From assembly GCA_913050105.1 (NCBI GenBank), contig CAJWZN010000040.1:1-10478 (forward strand): 10,478 nucleotides of DNA, given 5' to 3'. The DNA comes from an uncultured Synechococcus sp. Its GTDB lineage: Bacteria > Cyanobacteriota > Cyanobacteriia > PCC-6307 > Cyanobiaceae. Numbering within the stretch: position 1 is the first letter of the stretch; every line of letters begins with the position of its first letter. Made by a program: the position numbers and the translations under genes. This document shows, one piece after another, positions 4,629-10,478 of this stretch. The notes under the pieces are model-generated. The model was given only the letters and a program-made list of their open reading frames with translations. It had not been told where the DNA came from and ran no database searches.

Positions 4629-6677
4629 TCAGGCCAGTTGTTCGGTGCGGGACCTTCGCTCCGCCTGCAGCTGCAGTTCATCCTGATCCGCTTCGCCTAA
4701 AGGGAGATCGAACCAGAAGGTCGTGCCCACATCCGGCTCGCTGGCCATGGACACCTGTGCTCCGTGCTTTTCCAGAATGCCGCGAACGATCGAAAGACCC
4801 AGGCCGGTACCGACCTCTGTATGGACGGCATTTTCGACTCGGAAGAAGCGATCGAAGATGCGTTCCTGGTCTGCTGCACTGATGCCGTAGCCCGTATCAG
4901 CCACCTCGACGCGGAGTCTTGGCAGCGGGGAGGTGAGCTGGCAGGTGGGACCTTCTGGATCATCATTCGATTCAGTGACCACCATCTGACAACTGTCGGG
5001 CCATGCATAGGCCCTAAGGGCCAGCACGCCGCCCGGTCGACTGAACTTCAACGCATTGCCCACGAGATTGTCGAGCACCTGGAGCAGCAGATCCCAGTTG
5101 GCAAGTACCTCAGGCAGATCCTCCGGAGCATCCAGCTGCAGGCGCACGTTTTTTTCGTCGGCATTGAGGCGGTATGTGCGCAGGGTCTGCTCCATGGCCG
5201 GTCGCATGCTCATCACCTCGAACTGCACGACACGTCCTGATTCCAGCCTTGAGAGATCGAGCACATCGTTCACCAGACGGGTGAGGCGATCGGTCTCAGC
5301 GTTCGCGACACCGAGAAACTCCTGCTTCTCCGCATCGCTCAGTTGATCCCCCATGTCGTGGAGCGTCTCCACGTAGCTCTTGATGTTGAACAGCGGTGTG
5401 CGCAGTTCGTGGGAGACGTTGCTGATGAAACGGCTCTGGGCCGCGTTGAGCTCCACCTCGCGGGTGAGATCCTGCACGGTCACGGCGATGCCCTTGAGCG
5501 ATTCGCCACTGGCATCCCGCACGGACTGCAGCACGATTCGCAGCGTACGGGCGGGCTCCCCAACGCTGCAGCGCAGATCTTCGCTGTCGGCGCCGCGGCT
5601 CAGCAGCAGATCCAGGGGAACATGCAGTTCGATCGCCAGCAGATCCGGCAGTTCTTCCACCAGCTCCTGTCCTTCCAGGTTGCGGCCTTCCCAACGAAAC
5701 AGGCGTCGTGCGGTGGGATTCGCCAGCACGATTCGGCCATCTGCGTCGAGCAGGATGGCTCCGTCGGCCATGGTGGCGATCAGAGATTGCTGTTTGACCT
5801 GTGCTGCGGTGAGCTCCTCGATGTTGGCTTCGTCGTAGGCCTCCAGCTGAGAGGCCATCGCGTTGAAACCGGTGAGCAGTTCCCCCAGTTCCCCGCCGAC
5901 CGGCAGATCGATGCGGGCGTTGAAATTGCCAAGGGCAATGGAACGGACCCCGCGCAGCAACTCCTTCACCGGTCGGGTGATGGTGAGGGCGTTGAACACC
6001 GCCCCAAGAATCACCAGAACCCAGATGGAGATGAACACGGCGACAGTGACCTCACGGGTGAGGGCTGCGCTGGCGAGTGCGGTTTCGTTGGGATTCACTC
6101 CAAGCCCGAGGACTCCGTAGTACCTCCCGTTGCGGATCAAAGGGACAAAGACGTCGGTGACGCGGCCCTGGGGAGTGAGGTGTTGCCGCACCAGCGGGTT
6201 CTGGGGCCGACGACGCAATTCCTCAGGCAGTTCGAGTCGTCGATTGAGGCGGAGGTCTCCTTCGGCGGTTGAGGAGGACGCACTGATGGGAATGCCGAGG
6301 TAGATGATCCCATCGGGATCGGCGAAAAAGATGTAGCGAACGCTGCGGCTGGAGCGCCAGAACTTCTCTGCCACATCAGCCAGTTCTCGGTCCTGCCCCT
6401 GGGCCACAAGTTCGGTGACATTTCCTGCAAGGAGCAGTCCCAGATCCCTGGCGTAGCGGGTGTCGTTCATCACGGCATCGCGCTGGATGCCGCTCAGGGC
6501 CAAAAAGGTGATGCCGGTCATCACCAGGCTCACCACCAGGGTGGCGATGGCCAGCAGCTTGGTCTGCAGGCTGAATTCTGCCCACCAGGCGGCGATCCGC
6601 TGCCAGAGACTCTCGGAATCCGGATCCGGCCCGCCGGGTTTCGGCAGGGCCCAGTCAGCGGTCGCGGGAGTTGTCAT
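4629..6677 (-). CDS. nblS: NblS/Hik33-type sensor histidine kinase
   Basis: A 682-residue membrane-bound histidine kinase. Domains in order: first membrane helix about 40-63; a periplasmic sensor region about 64-208 with IFFADPDGIIYLGIP and VFVPLIRNGRYYGVLGLGV, as in a CACHE-like fold; second helix about 211-233; HAMP linker about 231-283 (ITRPVKELLRGVRSIALGNF); PAS domain about 290-400; H-box with His423 in ISNVSHELRTPLFNIKSY; N-box DNLVGNALKFSRPGG at 536-550; G1 box DTGYGIS at 594-600; F-box IFDRFFRV; G2 box GTGLGLSI at 623-630. This architecture and the H-box wording match NblS (Hik33, DspA, Ycf26), which controls high-light, nutrient and cold responses and, in freshwater strains, phycobilisome breakdown. 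Its ATG overlaps the purD stop (ATGA), so it is probably transcribed with purD. A roughly 22-residue Pro/Glu-rich insert at 567-588 lies just before the G1 box. The family call is firm; the exact signal is not visible. Confidence 0.93.
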   Translation of the reverse strand: MTTPATADWALPKPGGPDPDSESLWQRIAAWWAEFSLQTKLLAIATLVVSLVMTGITFLALSGIQRDAVMNDTRYARDLGLLLAGNVTELVAQGQDRELADVAEKFWRSSRSVRYIFFADPDGIIYLGIPISASSSTAEGDLRLNRRLELPEELRRRPQNPLVRQHLTPQGRVTDVFVPLIRNGRYYGVLGLGVNPNETALASAALTREVTVAVFISIWVLVILGAVFNALTITRPVKELLRGVRSIALGNFNARIDLPVGGELGELLTGFNAMASQLEAYDEANIEELTAAQVKQQSLIATMADGAILLDADGRIVLANPTARRLFRWEGRNLEGQELVEELPDLLAIELHVPLDLLLSRGADSEDLRCSVGEPARTLRIVLQSVRDASGESLKGIAVTVQDLTREVELNAAQSRFISNVSHELRTPLFNIKSYVETLHDMGDQLSDAEKQEFLGVANAETDRLTRLVNDVLDLSRLESGRVVQFEVMSMRPAMEQTLRTYRLNADEKNVRLQLDAPEDLPEVLANWDLLLQVLDNLVGNALKFSRPGGVLALRAYAWPDSCQMVVTESNDDPEGPTCQLTSPLPRLRVEVADTGYGISAADQERIFDRFFRVENAVHTEVGTGLGLSIVRGILEKHGAQVSMASEPDVGTTFWFDLPLGEADQDELQLQAERRSRTEQLA

Positions 6678-7981
6678 CCGCTGGAGCGCACCTGATGGCC
6701 GATGTCGCGACGGTAGGTGATTCCTGCGAATTGCACCTGATCAAGGTTTCGATAGGCGCTGGCAAACGCTTCATCAAAGTCGGCTCCCTGTGCCACCACC
6801 GCCAGCACCCGACCTCCAGCCGTCACCAGCTCGCCGTCGTCGTTGCGGCGGGTGCCGGCATGAAACAGCTGTCGCTCGTCATCACTTTCAAACCCGAGCT
6901 GAATGACATCCCCCTTGCGTGGCGACTCGGGGTAGCCCGATGCAGCCGCCACGACGCATGCGCTGCAGCGATCGGCGATCTGCAGCGCTGGAGCCAGATC
7001 CAGTCGTCCCAGAGCGCAGGCCTGCAGCACCCGGCCCAGTTCGGGTCCCAGCAGTGGCATCAGGGTCTGGCACTCCGGATCGCCGAAGCGGCAGTTGAAC
7101 TCGATCACCTGCGGTCCATCCGCAGTGAGCATCAGCCCGGCGTAGATCACGCCGCGGTAGTCGATGCCCCGTTGCCGCAGGGCTTGAACCGTGGGTTCGA
7201 GCACTGTGGTGCGCACCAGCTCCAGGCCATCGGCATCCAGCAAAGGTGCGGGGGCATAGGCCCCCATTCCACCGGTATTCGGACCCCGGTCCCCTTCGTT
7301 CAGTCGCTTGTGGTCCTGGGCTGGAGGTAAGAGCACGATTCGCTCGCCATCGCAGAGAGCAAACACCGACACTTCCGGCCCTTGCAGCCGCTCCTCCAGC
7401 ACCAGTCGTGCTCCGGCACTGCCGAAGCGACCGGCGAAGGCCTCACGGATCGCTGCCTCCGCCTCATCCACGTTGTCTGCAACGGTGACGCCCTTACCGG
7501 CGGCCAGTCCGTCGGCTTTCACCACCAGTGGCCGGTTCAGCTGTTTCAGAACCGCCAGGGCCTCAACTTGCGTTTGTACGGTCCAGTGCCCGGCTGTGGG
7601 GATGCCCGCGTCCTGCATCAATTGCTTGGCCCAGGCCTTGCTCGCTTCCAGCTGAGCGCCATCAGCACCGGGGCCGAACACTGCGATTCCAGCGTCCCGC
7701 AGGGCATCCGACACGCCGGCAGCAAGAGGAGCTTCCGGGCCCACCACCACGAGATCCACATCGTGGCTGAGGCAGTGCTCGATCAGGCCGCGGCTGTCGG
7801 TTTCCGCGAGATCCAGCCCGTACTGTCCGCTGCCGGCGTTTCCTGGGCTGATCCAGACCGTTTCAAGCTGTTCGCTGCGTTGCAGTGCCCAGCTGAGGGC
7901 GTGCTCCCTTCCGCCGCTTCCAACGACGAGAACCCGCCGCAGATCGGGCAGCGAGTTGGGACGGGTGGACGAGATGGCCAT
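6674..7981 (-). CDS. purD: phosphoribosylamine--glycine ligase (GAR synthetase)
   Basis: PurD joins glycine to 5-phosphoribosylamine using ATP, the second step of de novo purine synthesis, in the cytoplasm. The 435-residue protein starts with a short polar leader and then VLVVGSGGREHALSWAL (17-33), the N-domain nucleotide-binding motif. ISPGNAG (44-50) and VVVGPEAPLAAGV (78-90) follow. The ATP-grasp domain shows PLVVKADGLAAGKGV (151-165), QDHKRLNEGDRGPNTGGMGAY (222-242) and the GARS signature RFGDPECQ (298-305). I chose ATG 7981 because conserved sequence starts about 15 residues later and the length is typical. The reading frame stays open 84 codons further upstream, but that stretch is low-complexity and lies antisense to the next gene. 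Its stop overlaps the nblS start by four bases. Identification is certain, the start likely. Confidence 0.95.
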   Translation of the reverse strand: MAISSTRPNSLPDLRRVLVVGSGGREHALSWALQRSEQLETVWISPGNAGSGQYGLDLAETDSRGLIEHCLSHDVDLVVVGPEAPLAAGVSDALRDAGIAVFGPGADGAQLEASKAWAKQLMQDAGIPTAGHWTVQTQVEALAVLKQLNRPLVVKADGLAAGKGVTVADNVDEAEAAIREAFAGRFGSAGARLVLEERLQGPEVSVFALCDGERIVLLPPAQDHKRLNEGDRGPNTGGMGAYAPAPLLDADGLELVRTTVLEPTVQALRQRGIDYRGVIYAGLMLTADGPQVIEFNCRFGDPECQTLMPLLGPELGRVLQACALGRLDLAPALQIADRCSACVVAAASGYPESPRKGDVIQLGFESDDERQLFHAGTRRNDDGELVTAGGRVLAVVAQGADFDEAFASAYRNLDQVQFAGITYRRDIGHQVRSSG

Positions 7982-8039
7982 GGGAGCGGGCAGACCAGGA
8001 CGGGCCTCGTAAGTTTTCCTTTGTAGAACGCAGCCCTCC
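7982..8039. promoter_or_regulatory. short divergent promoter region between purD and the unknown gene
   Basis: Fifty-eight bases between two divergent ATGs. An AT-richer core, AAGTTTTCCTTTGTA (8011-8025), is the only stretch that looks promoter-like. On the minus strand it gives TACAAA (8025-8020), a four-of-six match to a -10 box for purD, but no matching -35 is seen. Neither gene has a Shine-Dalgarno here. The role is inferred from gene arrangement, not from a clear motif. Confidence 0.3.
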
Positions 8040-8954
8040 ATGGGACTTACTTCCATCCCATTGGTGCTGTCGCTGCTGGCGGCTGCAGTGCCTACATCAA
8101 AAGTGCCTACCTCAGAAGTGCCTGCGCCCGAGGCGGCAACGATGGCATCCGAAGCTTTCGTCGTCTGGTTGCAGCAGTCCAACCTGGAGGAGTTGGAGCT
8201 GGGCTGCATCGACCCAGCCATCGGCATGGCCAATGCCAGGCGGCAGCAGATCCGCGATCGGCTTTTGGTGCTTCATCCGGCCCCGCAATCGTTTGATGTT
8301 GTTCTGGCCAATGCCACGGCCTTGCTGCGCTGTGGTTCGCCGGACAGCGCAGCTGTGGTGCTGCAACGCACCAGCCCAGGGTCACCGCTGGAGAGGCGGC
8401 AGTGGCTTCTTCTGCGGTGGCGAGCTGCAGCGGCTGGGCTTGACCATCGCGAGGCGGCCCTCGCGCTGCGTCGTCTCGTGGGAGGTGATCTTCAAGCGTT
8501 GAGTGAGCTGGAGCTGGAGCCCGGCTTGACGGGGCTGGACCAGCTGGCTGCACACGAGGCCGCTCTGGGGCGGAGGTTGCTGGCGGCTGAGCTGCAGCTG
8601 ATGGTGCCGTCCCCTTCACCCCGTCAGCTGAGCCGGGCTGCCGAATGGCTGGCACCCGAGGCTCCAGAGCGGGCTGATGACCTGTTGGAATCGGCCCTGG
8701 ATCAGGCAGCGACTGATCAGGCCTGGGGACTTGCCGTTGAGCTGCTGCAACAGCAACTGCGTCTGCAGCGTGCTGCGGGACGCAATGGGGATCGGCCCCG
8801 CCAGCGGCTGGAAAGCCTGACGGCCCAGCTGGAGGATCACTACAGCCAATGGCAGTTGCAGGGTGGTGTAGCTGAGGGGCCTCTGCTGCGGTCGCCCCGG
8901 CAGCCGGGAGGCCATGCTGCGGTAGGAGATTCCTCTGACGTATCGCTGCCATGA
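8040..8954 (+). CDS. unrecognised helical protein, probably exported or membrane-anchored
   Basis: I do not recognise this 304-residue protein. It opens with MGLTSIPLVLSLLAAAV, a short hydrophobic segment that could be a signal peptide or anchor, although no positive charge precedes it. A low-complexity stretch VPTSKVPTSEVPAPE follows (17-31). From about 37 to 275 it is rich in Leu, Ala, Gln, Glu and Arg with regular helix-like spacing (WLQQSNLEELELGCIDPAIG, LLRWRAAAAGLDHREAALALRRLVGGD, LAVELLQQQLRLQRAAG), which suggests a TPR-like or other alpha-solenoid fold, but I see no clean TPR consensus. The tail (276-304) is Gly/Pro/Ser-rich. The start is ATG 8040; Met35 is an alternative that would remove the hydrophobic segment. 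It overlaps purC by ATGA. The coding strand is supported by that overlap and by third-position GC bias. No function can be assigned. Confidence 0.72.
   Translation: MGLTSIPLVLSLLAAAVPTSKVPTSEVPAPEAATMASEAFVVWLQQSNLEELELGCIDPAIGMANARRQQIRDRLLVLHPAPQSFDVVLANATALLRCGSPDSAAVVLQRTSPGSPLERRQWLLLRWRAAAAGLDHREAALALRRLVGGDLQALSELELEPGLTGLDQLAAHEAALGRRLLAAELQLMVPSPSPRQLSRAAEWLAPEAPERADDLLESALDQAATDQAWGLAVELLQQQLRLQRAAGRNGDRPRQRLESLTAQLEDHYSQWQLQGGVAEGPLLRSPRQPGGHAAVGDSSDVSLP
8088..8132 (+). repeat. three imperfect 15-base tandem repeats in the unknown gene
   Basis: Three adjacent units, GTGCCTACATCAAAA, GTGCCTACCTCAGAA and GTGCCTGCGCCCGAG, encode VPTSK, VPTSE and VPAPE. They lie just after the hydrophobic N-terminal segment of the unknown protein. 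The first two units differ at two bases. The repeat keeps the frame, so a change in copy number would alter only the length of the linker. Confidence 0.8.
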
Positions 8955-9718
8955 GCCCTGCTGGCGCAAGCCCTGTTCACGGCGATCTGCTTTATGAAGG
9001 CAAGGCCAAGCGAGTGTTTGCCTCCGATCGCGTTGATCGGGTGGTGGTGGAGTTCAAGAACGACGCCACGGCATTCAACGCACAGAAAAAGGCACAGCTG
9101 GACGACAAAGGGCGTTTGAACTGTCAGATCTCGGCGCGTCTGTTCGAGTTGTTGGAAGCGAAGGGCATCCCATCGCACTACGTGGGTCTTGTTTCCGACA
9201 CATGGATGGTGGTCCAACGGGTCGAGATCATTCCTTTGGAAGTTGTGCTGCGCAACGTTGCGACCGGTTCTCTTTGTCGTCAGACCCCGATTGAGGAGGG
9301 AACGGCGATTGAGCCAGCTCTCCTCGATCTTTACTTCAAGGATGATTCCCTCGGTGATCCTTTGCTGACGGAGGCAAGGGTGAAACTTCTGGGTTTGGTG
9401 GATGAGGCGCAGATGACGGCGATCGAAGGCCTGGCGCGGCGGATCAATGCAGTTCTGGTTCCTTTTTTTGCTGATCTTGACCTTCAACTGGTGGATTTCA
9501 AACTGGAACTTGGCTTCAACGCTGATGGTCAGCTGCTGTTGGCGGATGAGATCAGTCCTGACACTTGCCGCTTCTGGGATCGCCGCAGCAATGATCCCCA
9601 GGAGCGAATTCTGGACAAGGATCGCTTCCGCAAAGATTTGGGGGGTGTGATGAAGGCTTACGGGGAGGTCCTCAAACGGGTCCAATCCGCCTGCCCCGAA
9701 CCCCGCAACTGCCTGTAA
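8951..9718 (+). CDS. purC: phosphoribosylaminoimidazole-succinocarboxamide synthase (SAICAR synthetase)
   Basis: PurC condenses CAIR with aspartate using ATP to give SAICAR, a late step of de novo purine synthesis in the cytoplasm. The 255-residue protein shows the glycine-rich start LLYEGKAKRVFAS (13-25), the FKNDATAFNAQKKAQL segment (35-50), the first family signature IPLEVVLRNVATGS (94-107), the second signature LVDFKLELG (180-188) and ADEISPDTCRFWD (198-210). The length is normal for the bacterial single-domain enzyme. ATG 8951 overlaps the stop of the upstream unknown gene; the nearest purine-rich stretch (TAGGAGA, 8923-8929) is too distant to be its Shine-Dalgarno, so translation probably depends on coupling. 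About eight extra N-terminal residues (MSPAGASP) precede the conserved part. The Omp85 gene follows after 41 bases on the same strand. Identification is certain. Confidence 0.97.
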   Translation: MSPAGASPVHGDLLYEGKAKRVFASDRVDRVVVEFKNDATAFNAQKKAQLDDKGRLNCQISARLFELLEAKGIPSHYVGLVSDTWMVVQRVEIIPLEVVLRNVATGSLCRQTPIEEGTAIEPALLDLYFKDDSLGDPLLTEARVKLLGLVDEAQMTAIEGLARRINAVLVPFFADLDLQLVDFKLELGFNADGQLLLADEISPDTCRFWDRRSNDPQERILDKDRFRKDLGGVMKAYGEVLKRVQSACPEPRNCL

Positions 9719-9759
9719 GGTCAGCGGACTTTCTGCGGCCTCGGCCCGGCCTTGCTTCG

Positions 9760-10478
9760 ATGACCCGTCGCCAGACTCGCCGCTCCACGGTTGTCGTTGG
9801 TCAAGGAGTGCTGGGGTTGGCCCTGGGCTTGCCACTTTCTGTGATGGCGCTTGCACCTGCGCCCTCAATGGCCCAGGGGGCTGTGGCACCTGACGCCCAG
9901 GAGACAGGGGCGTCAGAATTTCAGGATCAAACGGCCATCGAGGTCGAGGTGGAGTCGCCTCGAGTTCTCATTTCCGAGGTGCTGATCGAGGGGCTCGATG
10001 GACATCCTGAGCTGGACAAGCTTCAGGTCGAGGCTTACGACGCGATGCAGGTTCGCCCCGGCAGCAGGGTGACGCGAGAAGAACTTCAAAGGGATCTGAA
10101 CGCGATTCAGGGCACAGGTTGGTTCTCCGATGTTCGGATCACTCCAGTTAACGGCCCGCTGGGCGTTCAGGTGATTGTTCGATTGGAACCCTTCCCTGCG
10201 CTGACCGCAGTGAACCTGGATCCGTCATCGGATTTGCTGCCTCAGGCGGTGATCGAAGACTCGTTCAGCTCGGATTACGGCCGCACCCTCAACCTCAATG
10301 ACCTGCAGCTGCGGATGAAGGAGCTGCAGGGTTTTCTTGCGGGTGAGGGATATTCCCTGGCGCGTATTTCCGGTCCGGAGCGAGTGAGTCCTGATGGTGT
10401 TGTCACCCTGAAGCTGACCCAGGGCCGCGTTGCGGGTGTGGAGGTTCAATTCCTCAATAAAGAAGGTGAGAACGAAAA
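9760..10478 (+). CDS. Omp85/BamA-family outer-membrane assembly protein, 5' part
   Basis: The open frame starts at ATG 9760 and runs off the right edge after 239 codons. An N-terminal signal peptide is visible: basic MTRRQTRR, hydrophobic VVVGQGVLGLALGLPL, and a likely cleavage after SMA at residue 38. An acidic linker rich in Glu and Gln follows (47-66). Periplasmic POTRA domains begin at about 69 with VLISEVLIEGL, then TREELQRDLNAIQGTGWFSDVRITP (105-129), a hallmark POTRA helix-strand pattern, and a second unit at about 147-222 with LNLNDLQLRMKELQGFLAGEGY. A third appears to start at about 224. The C-terminal beta-barrel lies outside the window. In cyanobacteria Omp85 inserts outer-membrane proteins and is related to chloroplast Toc75. 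A smaller POTRA protein of the FhaC/TpsB type is the alternative, though less likely with this arrangement. No Shine-Dalgarno is seen. Confidence 0.88.
   Translation, partial: MTRRQTRRSTVVVGQGVLGLALGLPLSVMALAPAPSMAQGAVAPDAQETGASEFQDQTAIEVEVESPRVLISEVLIEGLDGHPELDKLQVEAYDAMQVRPGSRVTREELQRDLNAIQGTGWFSDVRITPVNGPLGVQVIVRLEPFPALTAVNLDPSSDLLPQAVIEDSFSSDYGRTLNLNDLQLRMKELQGFLAGEGYSLARISGPERVSPDGVVTLKLTQGRVAGVEVQFLNKEGENE

Noticed and set aside
4600..4680. Possible terminator between kaiC and nblS
   Set aside because: I looked for a GC stem with a T-run on either strand and found none convincing.
5343..6272. 309-codon plus-strand open frame inside nblS
   Set aside because: It is antisense to the HAMP, PAS and histidine-kinase regions of NblS; its composition is His/Gln/Gly-rich as expected for the complement of this coding sequence.
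7382..8026. 214-codon plus-strand open frame inside purD
   Set aside because: It is antisense to conserved PurD motifs and shows no recognisable domain.
7982..8233. Upstream 84-codon extension of the purD reading frame
   Set aside because: It is low-complexity, has no PurD family sequence, and lies antisense to the start of the unknown plus-strand gene. The ATG at 7981 gives a normal-length PurD.
8107..8952. 281-codon minus-strand open frame opposite the unknown gene
   Set aside because: Its product is Pro/Ala/Gln-rich without domain character and it ends on the far side of the gene. The plus-strand frame has the ATGA link to purC and a more protein-like helical pattern. It remains the main alternative if the unknown gene proves false.
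8840..9889. 349-codon minus-strand open frame opposite purC and flanking regions
   Set aside because: It is antisense to purC, which has full family signatures, and crosses the purC-Omp85 gap. Long antisense frames are expected in high-GC coding DNA.
1..10478. CRISPR arrays, insertion sequences, tRNA or rRNA genes, HIP1 repeats
   Set aside because: No repeat-spacer pattern, transposase-like protein, inverted terminal repeats, cloverleaf or rRNA sequence was seen on either strand, and I noticed no GCGATCGC octamer. Apart from short gaps of at most 131 bases, the window is filled with coding sequence.

Overview
The window reads as a stretch of chromosome from a marine picocyanobacterium, most likely Synechococcus rather than Prochlorococcus. 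The evidence is a complete kaiA-kaiB-kaiC circadian clock cluster with a full-length KaiA (Prochlorococcus has lost or truncated kaiA), an NblS/Hik33-type sensor kinase, high GC with a strong C/G third-position bias, very tight gene packing and almost no Shine-Dalgarno sequences. This assignment rests on recalled protein families and gene order; no search was run.

Layout. Bases 1-65 hold the 5' end of truB (minus strand). It stands head to head with a class I SAM-dependent methyltransferase of unknown substrate (80-868, plus). A hairpin with a T-run on the minus strand (885-914) ends the ribosomal protein operon rplU-rpmA (1632-956, minus). Across a 131-base divergent intergenic region comes the clock operon on the plus strand: kaiA (1764-2642), kaiB (2639-3010, ATGA overlap with kaiA) and kaiC (3077-4615). 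The kaiB-kaiC gap starts with a perfect-stem hairpin right after the kaiB stop. kaiC runs tail to tail, with a 13-base gap and no visible terminator, into a minus-strand pair: purD (7981-6674) followed by nblS (6677-4629), again joined by an ATGA overlap. A 58-base divergent gap separates purD from a plus-strand run: an unrecognised helical protein with a possible signal peptide (8040-8954), purC (8951-9718, ATGA overlap) and the start of an Omp85/BamA-family outer-membrane assembly protein (9760 to the window end).

How the genes work together. KaiA, KaiB and KaiC form the phosphorylation oscillator: KaiA promotes KaiC phosphorylation, and KaiB, once bound to phosphorylated KaiC, sequesters KaiA. 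All motifs needed for this are visible, including both Walker A loops, both catalytic Glu pairs and the Ser-Thr phosphosite pair in KaiC, and the fold-switch residues in KaiB. NblS controls high-light and nutrient-stress responses. PurD and PurC catalyse two steps of de novo purine synthesis, and the ribosomal proteins L21 and L27 belong to growth-linked translation.

I found no mobile element, CRISPR array, RNA gene or clearly foreign segment, and no convincing evidence of a new multi-gene system. The points most worth a second look are in the organisation of the clock locus (translational coupling, the only good Shine-Dalgarno in the window, the kaiB-kaiC hairpin, the convergent kaiC/nblS ends, the extended KaiA and KaiB tails) and the unknown gene coupled to purC.
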